From the NCBI GenBank assembly GCA_014378705.1, contig JACMND010000043.1, positions 1 to 38,894 on the forward strand: 38,894 nt of DNA, read 5' to 3'. The DNA is from Pedobacter sp. Lineage in GTDB: Bacteria > Bacteroidota > Bacteroidia > Sphingobacteriales > Sphingobacteriaceae. The number at the start of each line of letters is the position of its first letter. The stretch's first letter is position 1. This document shows positions 17,692 through 24,723 of this stretch, piece by piece. The translations under genes were made by a program, and so were the position numbers. The notes beneath the pieces were generated by a model. It saw only the letters and a program-made list of their open reading frames with translations. It made no database searches and had not been told where the DNA came from.

Positions 17692-18501
17692 CTATACTGT
17701 TTCATACTCATTAATTTCAATTCTCCCGTCGGCAGCATCAAAAACCCACTTCCCGTTATGTAAAGAATCTGATATAGCCTTAACTTTTTTTACCAAAATT
17801 TTTCCCCCACCCATTTGAAATATTACACCGGGTCGCGGAGAAAAAGCCCTTACCCTACGATCCAATTCAAGTACGTTTTGAAGCAGGTCAAACTGGCATA
17901 ATTCCTCTGGTACCTGACCATTGTACCCCACTTTAACTTTAGGATCCTCTTCAATAAATTCTGAAAGCTCGGTTAGCTTTAAAAACAATGGCAGGCATCT
18001 GGAAATATTCAAACTTATTTTATTGAATAAAGATTCTGAGGTTTCTCCCTCAGACAAGATTATTTTTTCTTTATGATATATTTTTCCCTGGTCAACCTTA
18101 TCAGTCATCTGATGAATGGTTATACCTGAAAAGGATCTGTTATTGTAAACCGCCCATTTCCACGGGATCGGCCCCCGTTCTTCAGGTAATAATCCCCCAT
18201 GACAATTTAAAGCTCCCATGTTAGCAAGAATTAACAGTTTTGCAGGGAATATCTGGTGGTAGCCTGCTACAATGATCCTGTTAATGGCAAAGTTTTGTAA
18301 CCGCCTGATAAATTCTGGATCTTTAACTGATTCTGGTCTTAAAAAAGGTATGTTATTTCGTTCGCAAATATTCTCGCAAATTTTATGAAATTGTGATTTA
18401 AATGGGGGAAATATCACCACCCGGGGTAGAATTTGCTGTTCCTCCAACACGGCCAAACTATCACTAAGTAATTTATGGATACCGAAGAGTGCAACTTTCA
18501 T
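17692..18501 (-). CDS. Formyltransferase-family protein
   Basis: The protein of 269 residues (from the ATG at 18501; a TTG one codon upstream is also possible) has the folate-dependent formyltransferase fold of Fmt, PurN and sugar N-formyltransferases. The catalytic triad is present: Asn99 and His101 in LNCHGGLLPEERGPIPWKWA and Asp137 in TDKVDQGKIY. The substrate-facing loop HGGLLPEERG differs from the HSSLLPKYRG usual in methionyl-tRNA formyltransferase. A C-terminal domain resembling the Fmt C-terminal part is present but short (total about 270 against about 310-315). It lies 22 nt downstream of atpG, probably in the ATP synthase transcript. The substrate is unknown; a second, canonical fmt elsewhere is expected but cannot be seen. 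Confidence 0.8.
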   Translation of the reverse strand: MKVALFGIHKLLSDSLAVLEEQQILPRVVIFPPFKSQFHKICENICERNNIPFLRPESVKDPEFIRRLQNFAINRIIVAGYHQIFPAKLLILANMGALNCHGGLLPEERGPIPWKWAVYNNRSFSGITIHQMTDKVDQGKIYHKEKIILSEGETSESLFNKISLNISRCLPLFLKLTELSEFIEEDPKVKVGYNGQVPEELCQFDLLQNVLELDRRVRAFSPRPGVIFQMGGGKILVKKVKAISDSLHNGKWVFDAADGRIEINEYETV

Positions 18502-18526
18502 CAAGACCGGACTTACATTAATTTAC

Positions 18527-19408
18527 TTACCCATTACCCAAAGCTGCTGCACCGCTTACAATTTCAGTAAGTTCGGTTGTGATGGCAGCCTGACGAGCCT
18601 GGTTGTACGATAATTTTAAGGCTTTTAAAAGATCCCCGGCATTTTCAGTTGCCTTATCCATGGCCGTCATTCGGGCACCGTGTTCCGAAGCGTGGGAATC
18701 TAATATCGCTTTGTAAACTTGTAGTTTTATAGATTTTGGGATTAACTGTTCTACGATCTCTTCCTGATCCGGTTCAAAAATATAGTCGATCTGTTTTAAG
18801 GAATCAACCTCATTTACGATACGTGGTAAAGGTAAAAGTTGCTCAGTAGTCAGAATTTGTACCGCGGCATTTTTAAACTGGTTGTAAACCAAATCCACAC
18901 GATCGTAATCACCATCAGCAAATCCCTTCATCACGCCTTCAATAATTTTTGACGCATTGTTAAAGGTTAAGTTGCTATACAGCTCGTTATTGTTGCCAAT
19001 GACCTTGTAATTTCGCTTTTCGTAAAAGTCCTGAACTTTTTTGCCAATAGCTACAATCCTGATATTACCTTTTTGAAACTGACCAGAATACTTATCTGCA
19101 ATCAGGTTATTGGTGGTTTTAATTACATTCATGTTAAACGCCCCGGCCAAACCCCGGTTTGAAGAAACGGCGATGATTAAAACTTTAACCGGCTCACGTT
19201 CCTGAATATAAGGTGAATTAGAATCTTCCAGGTTTGCTGAAAGATTGCCGAGCAGCTCCTTCATCTTACTTGCATACGGGCGCAACTGAACAATGGCACT
19301 TGTAGCCCTCTTCAGCTTGGCAGCCGAAACCATTTTCATGGCTTTGGTAATCTGCTGAGTTGAGCTTACGGAGGCGATACGGTTTCTTACTTCTTTTAAA
19401 TTAGCCAT
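18527..19408 (-). CDS. atpG: F1Fo-ATP synthase gamma subunit
   Basis: The gamma subunit is the central rotor shaft of F1. The 293-residue protein begins MANLKEVRNRIASVSSTQQI followed by TKAMKMVSAAKLKRA, the conserved N-terminal helix, and ends in a long helix with MTAMDKATENAGDLLKALKL and NQARQAAITTELTEIVSGAA, the conserved C-terminal helix that turns inside the alpha-beta hexamer. Length and both termini are normal. It follows atpA after 136 nt that contain an imperfect inverted repeat. Confidence 0.97.
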   Translation of the reverse strand: MANLKEVRNRIASVSSTQQITKAMKMVSAAKLKRATSAIVQLRPYASKMKELLGNLSANLEDSNSPYIQEREPVKVLIIAVSSNRGLAGAFNMNVIKTTNNLIADKYSGQFQKGNIRIVAIGKKVQDFYEKRNYKVIGNNNELYSNLTFNNASKIIEGVMKGFADGDYDRVDLVYNQFKNAAVQILTTEQLLPLPRIVNEVDSLKQIDYIFEPDQEEIVEQLIPKSIKLQVYKAILDSHASEHGARMTAMDKATENAGDLLKALKLSYNQARQAAITTELTEIVSGAAALGNG

Positions 19409-19415
19409 TAGTCAG

Positions 19416-19545
19416 TGTGCAATTTTGATAATGTGCCGATGTGCAAATGTTTGTCCATCCCAACACAATTTGATTTCATTAAGTGCAACCTACATGTAAG
19501 AATGCTTAGAATTTACTCATTGGCATATCAGCACACTTGCACATT
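19416..19545. repeat. Imperfect inverted repeat between atpG and atpA (REP-like)
   Basis: The left arm around 19430-19449 (AATGTGCCGATGTGCAAATG) and the reverse complement of the right arm around 19518-19537 agree at 16 of 20 positions. TGTGCAA motifs flank the core on both sides (19416-19422 and, inverted, about 19536-19544). The outer arm runs up to the atpA stop codon. The TGTGCAAATG-type words suggest a dispersed palindromic intergenic repeat; only this copy is clear in the window. Confidence 0.5.
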
Positions 19546-21119
19546 TAATACTTTCCCGCCAGTTCTTTGGCAACAGTTTCCATTGCATTGGTAATGCTAT
19601 CATCCAGCTTCCCAGCTTTTAATCCAGTTAAGACCTCCGGATGACGTTGCTCCAAATGTTGTATATATTCTGCTTCAAATTCCTTAATCTTATTTACCGG
19701 AACGTTACGCATTAAATTTTTGGTACCTGCGTATAACACGGCCACTTGTTTTTCTACCGGAACCGGCGAAAATTGACCTTGTTTCAATAGTTCCACATTA
19801 CGGGCGCCTTTGTCTAAAACTGATTTTGTAGCCGCGTCGAGGTCTGATCCGAACTTAGAAAAGGCTTCCAACTCGCGGTATTGAGCCTGATCTAATTTGA
19901 GTGTGCCGGCCACTTTCTTCATGGATTTGATTTGGGCGTTACCACCAACACGTGAAACCGAAATACCTACGTTAATAGCCGGACGAACACCTGCATTAAA
20001 TAAATTTGATTCAAGAAAAATTTGTCCGTCGGTAATTGAAATAACGTTTGTTGGGATATATGCGGAAACGTCGCCAGCTTGTGTTTCAATAATTGGCAAT
20101 GCCGTTAAAGAGCCACCACCTTTTACAAGATGCCTGATAGATTCCGGCAAATCATTCATGGCTTGTGCGATCTCATCATTGGAGTTAATCTTAGCGGCAC
20201 GCTCTAACAAGCGACTATGCAAATAAAATACATCTCCCGGATAAGCCTCGCGACCCGGAGGACGCTTTAGCAATAAAGAAACTTCGCGATAAGCAACAGC
20301 TTGTTTTGAAAGATCATCGTAGATAATTAAAGCTGGTCTTCCTGTATCACGGAAAAACTCACCAATTGCCGCACCCGCAAAAGGAGCGTAAAATTGCATC
20401 GGGGCGGGATCAGCGGCCGAAGCGGCAACAATAACCGTGTAAGGCATTGCGCCTCTTTCTTCCAATGTTTTTACTATTTGAGCTACGGTCGAGTTTTTTT
20501 GCCCAATGGCCACGTAGATACAAAATACAGGCTGGCCTGCTTCGTAAAATTCTTTCTGGTTGATAATCGTGTCAATACACACTGCAGTTTTACCAGTCTG
20601 TCGGTCACCAATTACAAGTTCCCGCTGCCCACGGCCAATCGGTATCATGGCATCGATTGCTTTAATACCAGTTTGCAACGGCTCGGTTACCGGCTGACGG
20701 TAAATTACACCAGGAGCTTTACGCTCTAAAGGCATTTCATAAGTTTCACCTAAAATTGGACCTTTACCGTCCATCGGCTCACCTAAAGTATTTACAACGC
20801 GGCCCAGCATGCCATCACCTACCTTAATAGATCCTATTTTTTTGGTACGTTTTACAGTATCTCCTTCTTTAATCTCATCAAAGGCACCTAATAAAACCAC
20901 ACCTACGTTGTCTTCCTCAAGGTTTAAAACAATTCCCTGCAATCTGTTGCCAAATTCTACCAATTCGCCCGACTGCACTTTAGTTAAGCCGTAAACCCGT
21001 GCAATACCATCGCCTACCTGCAATACTGTACCAACTTCTTCAAGTTCTGCTTCAGATTTAAATCCAGATAATTGTTGTCTTAAAATCGCCGATACTTCAT
21101 CTGGTCTTATCTCTACCAT
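19545..21119 (-). CDS. atpA: F1Fo-ATP synthase alpha subunit
   Basis: Alpha is the non-catalytic nucleotide-binding subunit of the F1 hexamer. The 524-residue protein shows the N-terminal [17 protein letters not shown] barrel, the P-loop GDRQTGKT at 171-178, [20 protein letters not shown], the [20 protein letters not shown] Walker B region, and [14 protein letters not shown]. Start, length and motifs are standard. It lies between atpH (191-nt spacer) and atpG. The catalytic beta subunit gene is not in this operon. Confidence 0.98.
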   Translation of the reverse strand: MVEIRPDEVSAILRQQLSGFKSEAELEEVGTVLQVGDGIARVYGLTKVQSGELVEFGNRLQGIVLNLEEDNVGVVLLGAFDEIKEGDTVKRTKKIGSIKVGDGMLGRVVNTLGEPMDGKGPILGETYEMPLERKAPGVIYRQPVTEPLQTGIKAIDAMIPIGRGQRELVIGDRQTGKTAVCIDTIINQKEFYEAGQPVFCIYVAIGQKNSTVAQIVKTLEERGAMPYTVIVAASAADPAPMQFYAPFAGAAIGEFFRDTGRPALIIYDDLSKQAVAYREVSLLLKRPPGREAYPGDVFYLHSRLLERAAKINSNDEIAQAMNDLPESIRHLVKGGGSLTALPIIETQAGDVSAYIPTNVISITDGQIFLESNLFNAGVRPAINVGISVSRVGGNAQIKSMKKVAGTLKLDQAQYRELEAFSKFGSDLDAATKSVLDKGARNVELLKQGQFSPVPVEKQVAVLYAGTKNLMRNVPVNKIKEFEAEYIQHLEQRHPEVLTGLKAGKLDDSITNAMETVAKELAGKY

Positions 21120-21199
21120 CGTTTTTATTTATGAGTATTTATTGTTGTAAATCTTTGTAATTCGTTCATTTGTTTATAGGGTCAGGCTTTTGATTTGAA

Positions 21200-21222
21200 T
21201 TTACCGATGAAAAATCAGTAAA
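21200..21222 (-). other. Intercistronic hairpin between atpH and atpA
   Basis: On the minus strand, TTTACTGAT and ATCGGTAAA can form a 9-bp stem (one G-U pair) with a 5-nt loop inside the 191-nt atpH-atpA spacer. There is no U-tract after it, so it is more likely an mRNA-stability or spacer structure than a terminator. The rest of the spacer shows nothing recognisable. Confidence 0.35.
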
Positions 21223-21310
21223 GTTTTATTCTTGAAACAGGATTATTTAACCAGAACTTTTTGTCTGTAATATTATTTAAATCTGCTCCTGCCATTCCTT
21301 TTTCTATTAC

Positions 21311-21856
21311 CTAACCAACTTTCTGCATAAATTCTTTTCTCAATTTATTTAGCTGGCTTGAAATACTCGTATCAAATTGCTTATCACCAACTTTCAAAAT
21401 AAAACCACCAATTAACAAGGGATCAATTTTAGTCGTTAATATTATTTCCCCATGAGTGGCCTGTTTAATTACCATCTCTACTTCCTTTAAATTTTCCTTA
21501 CTAATAGGTGCAGCAGTAGTAACGGTTGCTTTAACTATATTTTTACGAACATTGTATTCGTTAATAAACTCTTTAGCTGTTTCAAATAATATTGCCGAAC
21601 GTCCCTTTCTCACAACGATAGTAAAAAAAGATATGATCATCGGGTGAAGCCTGGGCCCGAAAAGTTGATTTAAGATCCCGGATTTTTTATCTGGTCCAAG
21701 AATCGGATTTTTTAAAACAGCTTTCAGTGTCGGGTTCTCACGAAGCGTACGTAAAAAAAATTCAATATCTGCTTTCACAGCTTCTAAAGCGTTTTGCTCT
21801 ACAGCCAGATCTATTAAAGACTTTGCGTACCGTGATGCTACTTGTATTTCAGACAT
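21311..21856 (-). CDS. atpH: F1Fo-ATP synthase delta subunit
   Basis: Delta sits on top of F1 and ties it to the peripheral b stalk. The 181-residue protein has the OSCP/delta pattern: an N-terminal helical domain beginning VASRYAKSLIDLAVEQNALE, a middle LKNPILGPDKKSGILNQLFG, and the C-terminal signature region IDPLLIGGFILKVGDKQFDT followed by SISSQLNKLRKEF. Length is standard. It follows atpF after 37 nt. Confidence 0.96.
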   Translation of the reverse strand: MSEIQVASRYAKSLIDLAVEQNALEAVKADIEFFLRTLRENPTLKAVLKNPILGPDKKSGILNQLFGPRLHPMIISFFTIVVRKGRSAILFETAKEFINEYNVRKNIVKATVTTAAPISKENLKEVEMVIKQATHGEIILTTKIDPLLIGGFILKVGDKQFDTSISSQLNKLRKEFMQKVG

Positions 21857-21893
21857 GTTTGTAAATATGCAAGGGTGTGCAGCCTCTGCGCCT

Positions 21894-22403
21894 TTAGTTC
21901 AATTTCACTTCTTTAAGCAGGTCACTTACTAATGCATCCTGCTTGTTTTGATCTTCAAATTGCTTTCGCAAAATTTTCTCTGCTATTTGTACAGATAACG
22001 ACGCTACCTGGCTTTTAACTTCGGCCATGGCCGCAAGTTTTTGATTATCAATTTCTATTCTGGCCTTTTCTATCATCTTTGCCCCTTCGGTTTGAGCAGC
22101 AGATTTGGCATCGCTCACAATCTGATCTTTTAGCTCTTTTGCTTCTTTTAAAATCAGATCCCGCTCAATACGGGCTTGTTTTAAAAGCTGCTCGTTTTCA
22201 TTTGTAAGCTTGGCCATTTCATTTTTGGCCATTTCAGCTTTCGCCAAAGCATCTTCAATAGAGCGTTCACGCTCATCCAAAGCTTTTATAATAGGTTTCC
22301 ATGCATATTTACTCAGCAAAAAGAATAGAATGAGGAAAGCTACTGTAGACCAGATCAATAATCCTGGATCAGGACTTACTAACGGGTTTAATGCTAACAA
22401 CAT
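21894..22403 (-). CDS. atpF: F1Fo-ATP synthase b subunit
   Basis: Subunit b forms the peripheral stalk. The 169-residue protein has one N-terminal transmembrane helix (about 15-33, GLLIWSTVAFLILFFLLSKY), the conserved AWKPIIKALDERE junction and a long charged coiled coil to the end (rich in K, E, A). Length is standard. The gene starts 66 nt after the atpE stop, behind the hairpin at 22436-22468, so its expression is probably reduced relative to atpE. Confidence 0.96.
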   Translation of the reverse strand: MLLALNPLVSPDPGLLIWSTVAFLILFFLLSKYAWKPIIKALDERERSIEDALAKAEMAKNEMAKLTNENEQLLKQARIERDLILKEAKELKDQIVSDAKSAAQTEGAKMIEKARIEIDNQKLAAMAEVKSQVASLSVQIAEKILRKQFEDQNKQDALVSDLLKEVKLN

Positions 22404-22435
22404 ATATATATGTTTAAAATTTTTAGATAATGTAA

Positions 22436-22468
22436 AAATGCGCTGTTACCAATCGCAACAGCGCATTT
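22436..22468 (-). terminator. Strong hairpin with U-tract after atpE (attenuator)
   Basis: AAATGCGCTGTT (22436-22447) and AACAGCGCATTT (22457-22468) form a perfect 12-bp stem with a 9-nt loop. It begins 2 nt after the atpE stop codon. On the transcribed strand the 3' arm runs into five consecutive T (ATTTTTAC). This is an intrinsic-terminator shape inside an operon, consistent with partial termination or protection of an atpE-containing mRNA. The C subunit is needed in far larger amounts than b, delta, a or gamma. Confidence 0.75.
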
Positions 22469-22469
22469 A

Positions 22470-22691
22470 TTAACCTACGTTACCAGTTCCTAAGAACGCT
22501 ACAACCACACCAAACAGGGCTACCGCCTCAACAAATGCTGCCGCGATTAACATAGCTGTCTGAATTTTAGATGCCGCTTCTGGCTGACGGGCCATACCTT
22601 CCATGGCTTTTCCACCAATTTGTCCAATACCGATACCAGCTCCTATTGCAGCTAATCCGGCACCAATTCCAGCGATACTTCCAACGATCAT
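22470..22691 (-). CDS. atpE: F1Fo-ATP synthase c subunit
   Basis: Subunit c forms the membrane rotor ring. The true start is the ATG at 22691, giving 73 residues; an upstream ATG at 22766 would add a non-conserved tail overlapping the end of atpB. The protein is a two-helix hairpin: glycine-rich helix 1 (SIAGIGAGLAAIGAGIGIGQ), polar loop with RQP at 35-37, and helix 2 with the ion-binding Glu55 in AFVEAVALFG. The residue after the Glu is Ala, not Ser/Thr as in sodium-binding rings, so proton coupling is likely. It is followed directly by the strong hairpin described at 22436-22468. Confidence 0.96.
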   Translation of the reverse strand: MIVGSIAGIGAGLAAIGAGIGIGQIGGKAMEGMARQPEAASKIQTAMLIAAAFVEAVALFGVVVAFLGTGNVG

Positions 22692-22731
22692 AATTTTAAT
22701 TTTAATATATATGTAAACTAATTGAATTCTA

Positions 22732-23883
22732 TTAATGTTCGGCGTGTTCTTCAACCGCCATACCAATAAATAAAGCAGATAAGATTGTAAAAATAAACGC
22801 CTGTATAAATCCCACTACCAACTCAATCACACTTATAAATATTACGAATGGAATTGCGATACCAGCTACAAAGACGTTTTTAAGTATAAATATTAAAGAA
22901 ATTAAGCTTAGAATCAAAATGTGTCCGGCAGTAATATTGGCAAACAGTCGGATCATTAGTGCGATAGGTTTGGTAAACAATCCGATGATCTCGACAGGGA
23001 TCATCAGCGGGTATAACCACCATGGAACATGCGGGGTAAAAACGTGGCCCCAATAGTTTTTGTTGCCATTAATTGTGGTTAATACAAAGGTACATAGTGC
23101 CAGCATCATCGTAACGGCAATGTTTCCGGTTAGGTTTGCGCCACCAGGAAAAAATGGAATTAATCCCATCAGGTTGTTTAACCACACAAAGAAAAACACG
23201 GTCAGTAAATACGGCATAAACGCCGCATAACGATAACCCAATTGAGGTCGGGCGATGTCATCCCTAACAAAAAGAATAATTGGTTCTAACACAGATTGCA
23301 AACCTTTAGGAGCTTTACCAACCCGTATTCTATAAGCTTTAGCCACGCTAATAAATACTATCAGTAAAATGATAATGGAAATAAAAAGAGAAACAACATT
23401 TTTAGTGATAGAAATGTCAAATGGAAGAGCGTTAACCACTGAATTGCTTTGATCAAATTCAATATATTCACCGTGCTCATTTGGATTCTCTGAAGCATAA
23501 AGAAACTTTCCGTGATAATTTACAAACCTCAATCCATTTTCAATAAAAACAGTTTTGCCATGCTCATCCTTATCATGTTTGTTGTATAAAAATGTTACCA
23601 AACCATTATTTGTCACTAAAATTACCGGCAATGGGAGAGATACTTTATGATCATCGTGACCCCAGAAAAGCCACTCATGTGAATCAGCAATGTGGTGCAA
23701 AATTGTTTGGGAAATGCTCTCCTTTTCTTCTCCTCCCGCGGTGTGTTTTATTTCGGTAGACGGAATAGAATCAACCGGGATAGCTTGCTGAGAAAAAACT
23801 TTTGGAAAAGCAATTAAGATTAAAACGGCAGATATTAGGGCAACCGCTGATTTTTTTAAATTGAAAAGATGCCTTAAATCCAT
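22732..23883 (-). CDS. atpB: F1Fo-ATP synthase a subunit with long N-terminal extension
   Basis: Subunit a forms the proton half-channels next to the c ring. At 383 residues it is over 100 longer than the E. coli protein. The extra part is an N-terminal signal-like segment (about 11-32) and a hydrophilic, His/Asp-rich region (about 33-155, including HHIADSHEWLFWGHDDHK at 63-80), predicted to be periplasmic. The conserved core begins near 160 and contains WLNNLMGLIPFFPGG and the essential Arg312 in MIRLFANITAGH. Extended AtpB proteins occur in other Bacteroidota. It starts 14 nt after the AtpI-like gene. Confidence 0.95.
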   Translation of the reverse strand: MDLRHLFNLKKSAVALISAVLILIAFPKVFSQQAIPVDSIPSTEIKHTAGGEEKESISQTILHHIADSHEWLFWGHDDHKVSLPLPVILVTNNGLVTFLYNKHDKDEHGKTVFIENGLRFVNYHGKFLYASENPNEHGEYIEFDQSNSVVNALPFDISITKNVVSLFISIIILLIVFISVAKAYRIRVGKAPKGLQSVLEPIILFVRDDIARPQLGYRYAAFMPYLLTVFFFVWLNNLMGLIPFFPGGANLTGNIAVTMMLALCTFVLTTINGNKNYWGHVFTPHVPWWLYPLMIPVEIIGLFTKPIALMIRLFANITAGHILILSLISLIFILKNVFVAGIAIPFVIFISVIELVVGFIQAFIFTILSALFIGMAVEEHAEH

Positions 23884-23897
23884 TTATTTCGATGATA

Positions 23898-24287
23898 TTA
23901 CTTTGTATTTTGGTTGCGCAAGTTACGTAACAAACAATAAATTTCAAATACCGTATTGAAGAAATAGAGATAAAAAAAATTGGACATAAATTTAATCGGT
24001 TCAACCTTAAAATTTATGATATAAATAAGGGCGATAATCATACTCAACAGGAAGCGAAGCGTCATCCCTCCTAACAATGCATAACCTGATGCTTTATTGC
24101 TTATTCGCATCATGGCAAAAGCACTTAAAACAATTATAAGTGTTAAACCTGAAAAAAAACTAAATAATACCCAAAACTTAGGAACGAGTAACTCATTTTG
24201 CGGAACAAAATATTCAACTGCTAACGGAAATATGCCCAGGGCAATTAAAAAAATAATGAAAAATTTAAAAAACAGTTTTAGGCTCAA
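23898..24287 (-). CDS. Small AtpI-like membrane protein
   Basis: A membrane protein with about four hydrophobic helices and a basic N-terminus (LSLKLFFKFFIIFLIALGIF), in the position between atpZ and atpB where other bacteria carry atpI. The most plausible start is the TTG at 24287-24285, which overlaps the atpZ TGA stop (TTGA) and gives 129 residues; a longer frame from 24359 would add a cysteine-rich stretch inside atpZ and is unlikely. Sequence similarity to AtpI is not obvious by eye, so the family call rests mostly on position and topology. AtpI proteins help c-ring assembly and Mg handling in some bacteria. Confidence 0.65.
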   Translation of the reverse strand: MSLKLFFKFFIIFLIALGIFPLAVEYFVPQNELLVPKFWVLFSFFSGLTLIIVLSAFAMMRISNKASGYALLGGMTLRFLLSMIIALIYIINFKVEPIKFMSNFFYLYFFNTVFEIYCLLRNLRNQNTK

Positions 24288-24526
24288 TCTTTTAGTTGTC
24301 TGATGGTTTGGTAAATAGAGGCAACAACACCGATAACACAAGCTAAAGCGGTTACCCATTGAACCTGATGCTGGTAATATTTATCGATCTGAAACCCTAT
24401 AAAAGCAGAAAGTCCTATAATGGCCATCATTTGAAAAGCCACGCCCGTAAATTTTACATAACTTGTTAAAGCTTTTTTTTCATCTTTCAAATCGTTGTGC
24501 GGGTTCTCAGGTTTTTGATTTTCCAT
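24284..24526 (-). CDS. atpZ: AtpZ/AtpI-family protein
   Basis: The 80-residue protein has a charged N-terminus (about 1-25), then two transmembrane helices (about 29-47 and 54-72) with GLSAFIGFQIDKYYQHQ between them, matching the AtpZ/AtpI family that heads ATP synthase operons. The ATG at 24526 is chosen over a TTG at 24544 because the latter lies inside the -7 promoter box. It is the first gene of the ATP synthase operon, and its stop overlaps the start of the next gene. Confidence 0.85.
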   Translation of the reverse strand: MENQKPENPHNDLKDEKKALTSYVKFTGVAFQMMAIIGLSAFIGFQIDKYYQHQVQWVTALACVIGVVASIYQTIRQLKD

Positions 24527-24541
24527 ATTTGTTTGCCCCAG

Positions 24542-24549
24542 CAAAAATA
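24542..24549 (-). promoter_or_regulatory. -7 promoter element of the ATP synthase operon
   Basis: TATTTTTG on the minus strand matches TAnnTTTG, 15 nt upstream of the atpZ ATG. No clear -33 TTG is present. The predicted leader is about 11 nt. The 197-nt divergent spacer also contains the sprE promoter. Confidence 0.5.
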
Positions 24550-24686
24550 TTAATATTTAATAACCGGTTGACCCCGGTAAACAGCATTTTAATATAAATT
24601 ATAACCTCAAAACAATAGTTTTAGCCTTAAATTGTAACTAAGAACAGCAAAGCTAAACTTAAATTGAAATACTATATTTACGATGC

Positions 24687-24715
24687 TTGAATTTGCCCGG
24701 GATAAAATATTTTTG
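24687..24715 (+). promoter_or_regulatory. porW/sprE promoter (TTG-N18-TATTTTTG)
   Basis: A -33-like TTG at 24687-24689 and a -7 TATTTTTG at 24708-24715, separated by 18 nt, fit the Bacteroidota promoter pattern. The first usable start codon, a TTG at 24724, follows 8 nt after the box. Confidence 0.5.
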
Positions 24716-24723
24716 CACTTATA

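Noticed and set aside
17692-18501. Calling the formyltransferase gene fmt
   Set aside because: The substrate loop and length deviate from methionyl-tRNA formyltransferase, so only the family is claimed.
20394-20729. 111-codon plus-strand frame opposite atpA
   Set aside because: It is antisense to the P-loop region of atpA and its composition mirrors the alpha-subunit codons.
22692-22766. Upstream ATG extending atpE by 25 residues
   Set aside because: The extension is not hydrophobic in the way of a c-subunit leader and overlaps the end of atpB; the ATG at 22691 gives the standard length.
24288-24359. Longer start for the AtpI-like gene
   Set aside because: It would lie wholly within atpZ and add a cysteine-rich tail unlike membrane-protein N-termini; the TTGA overlap start is more natural.
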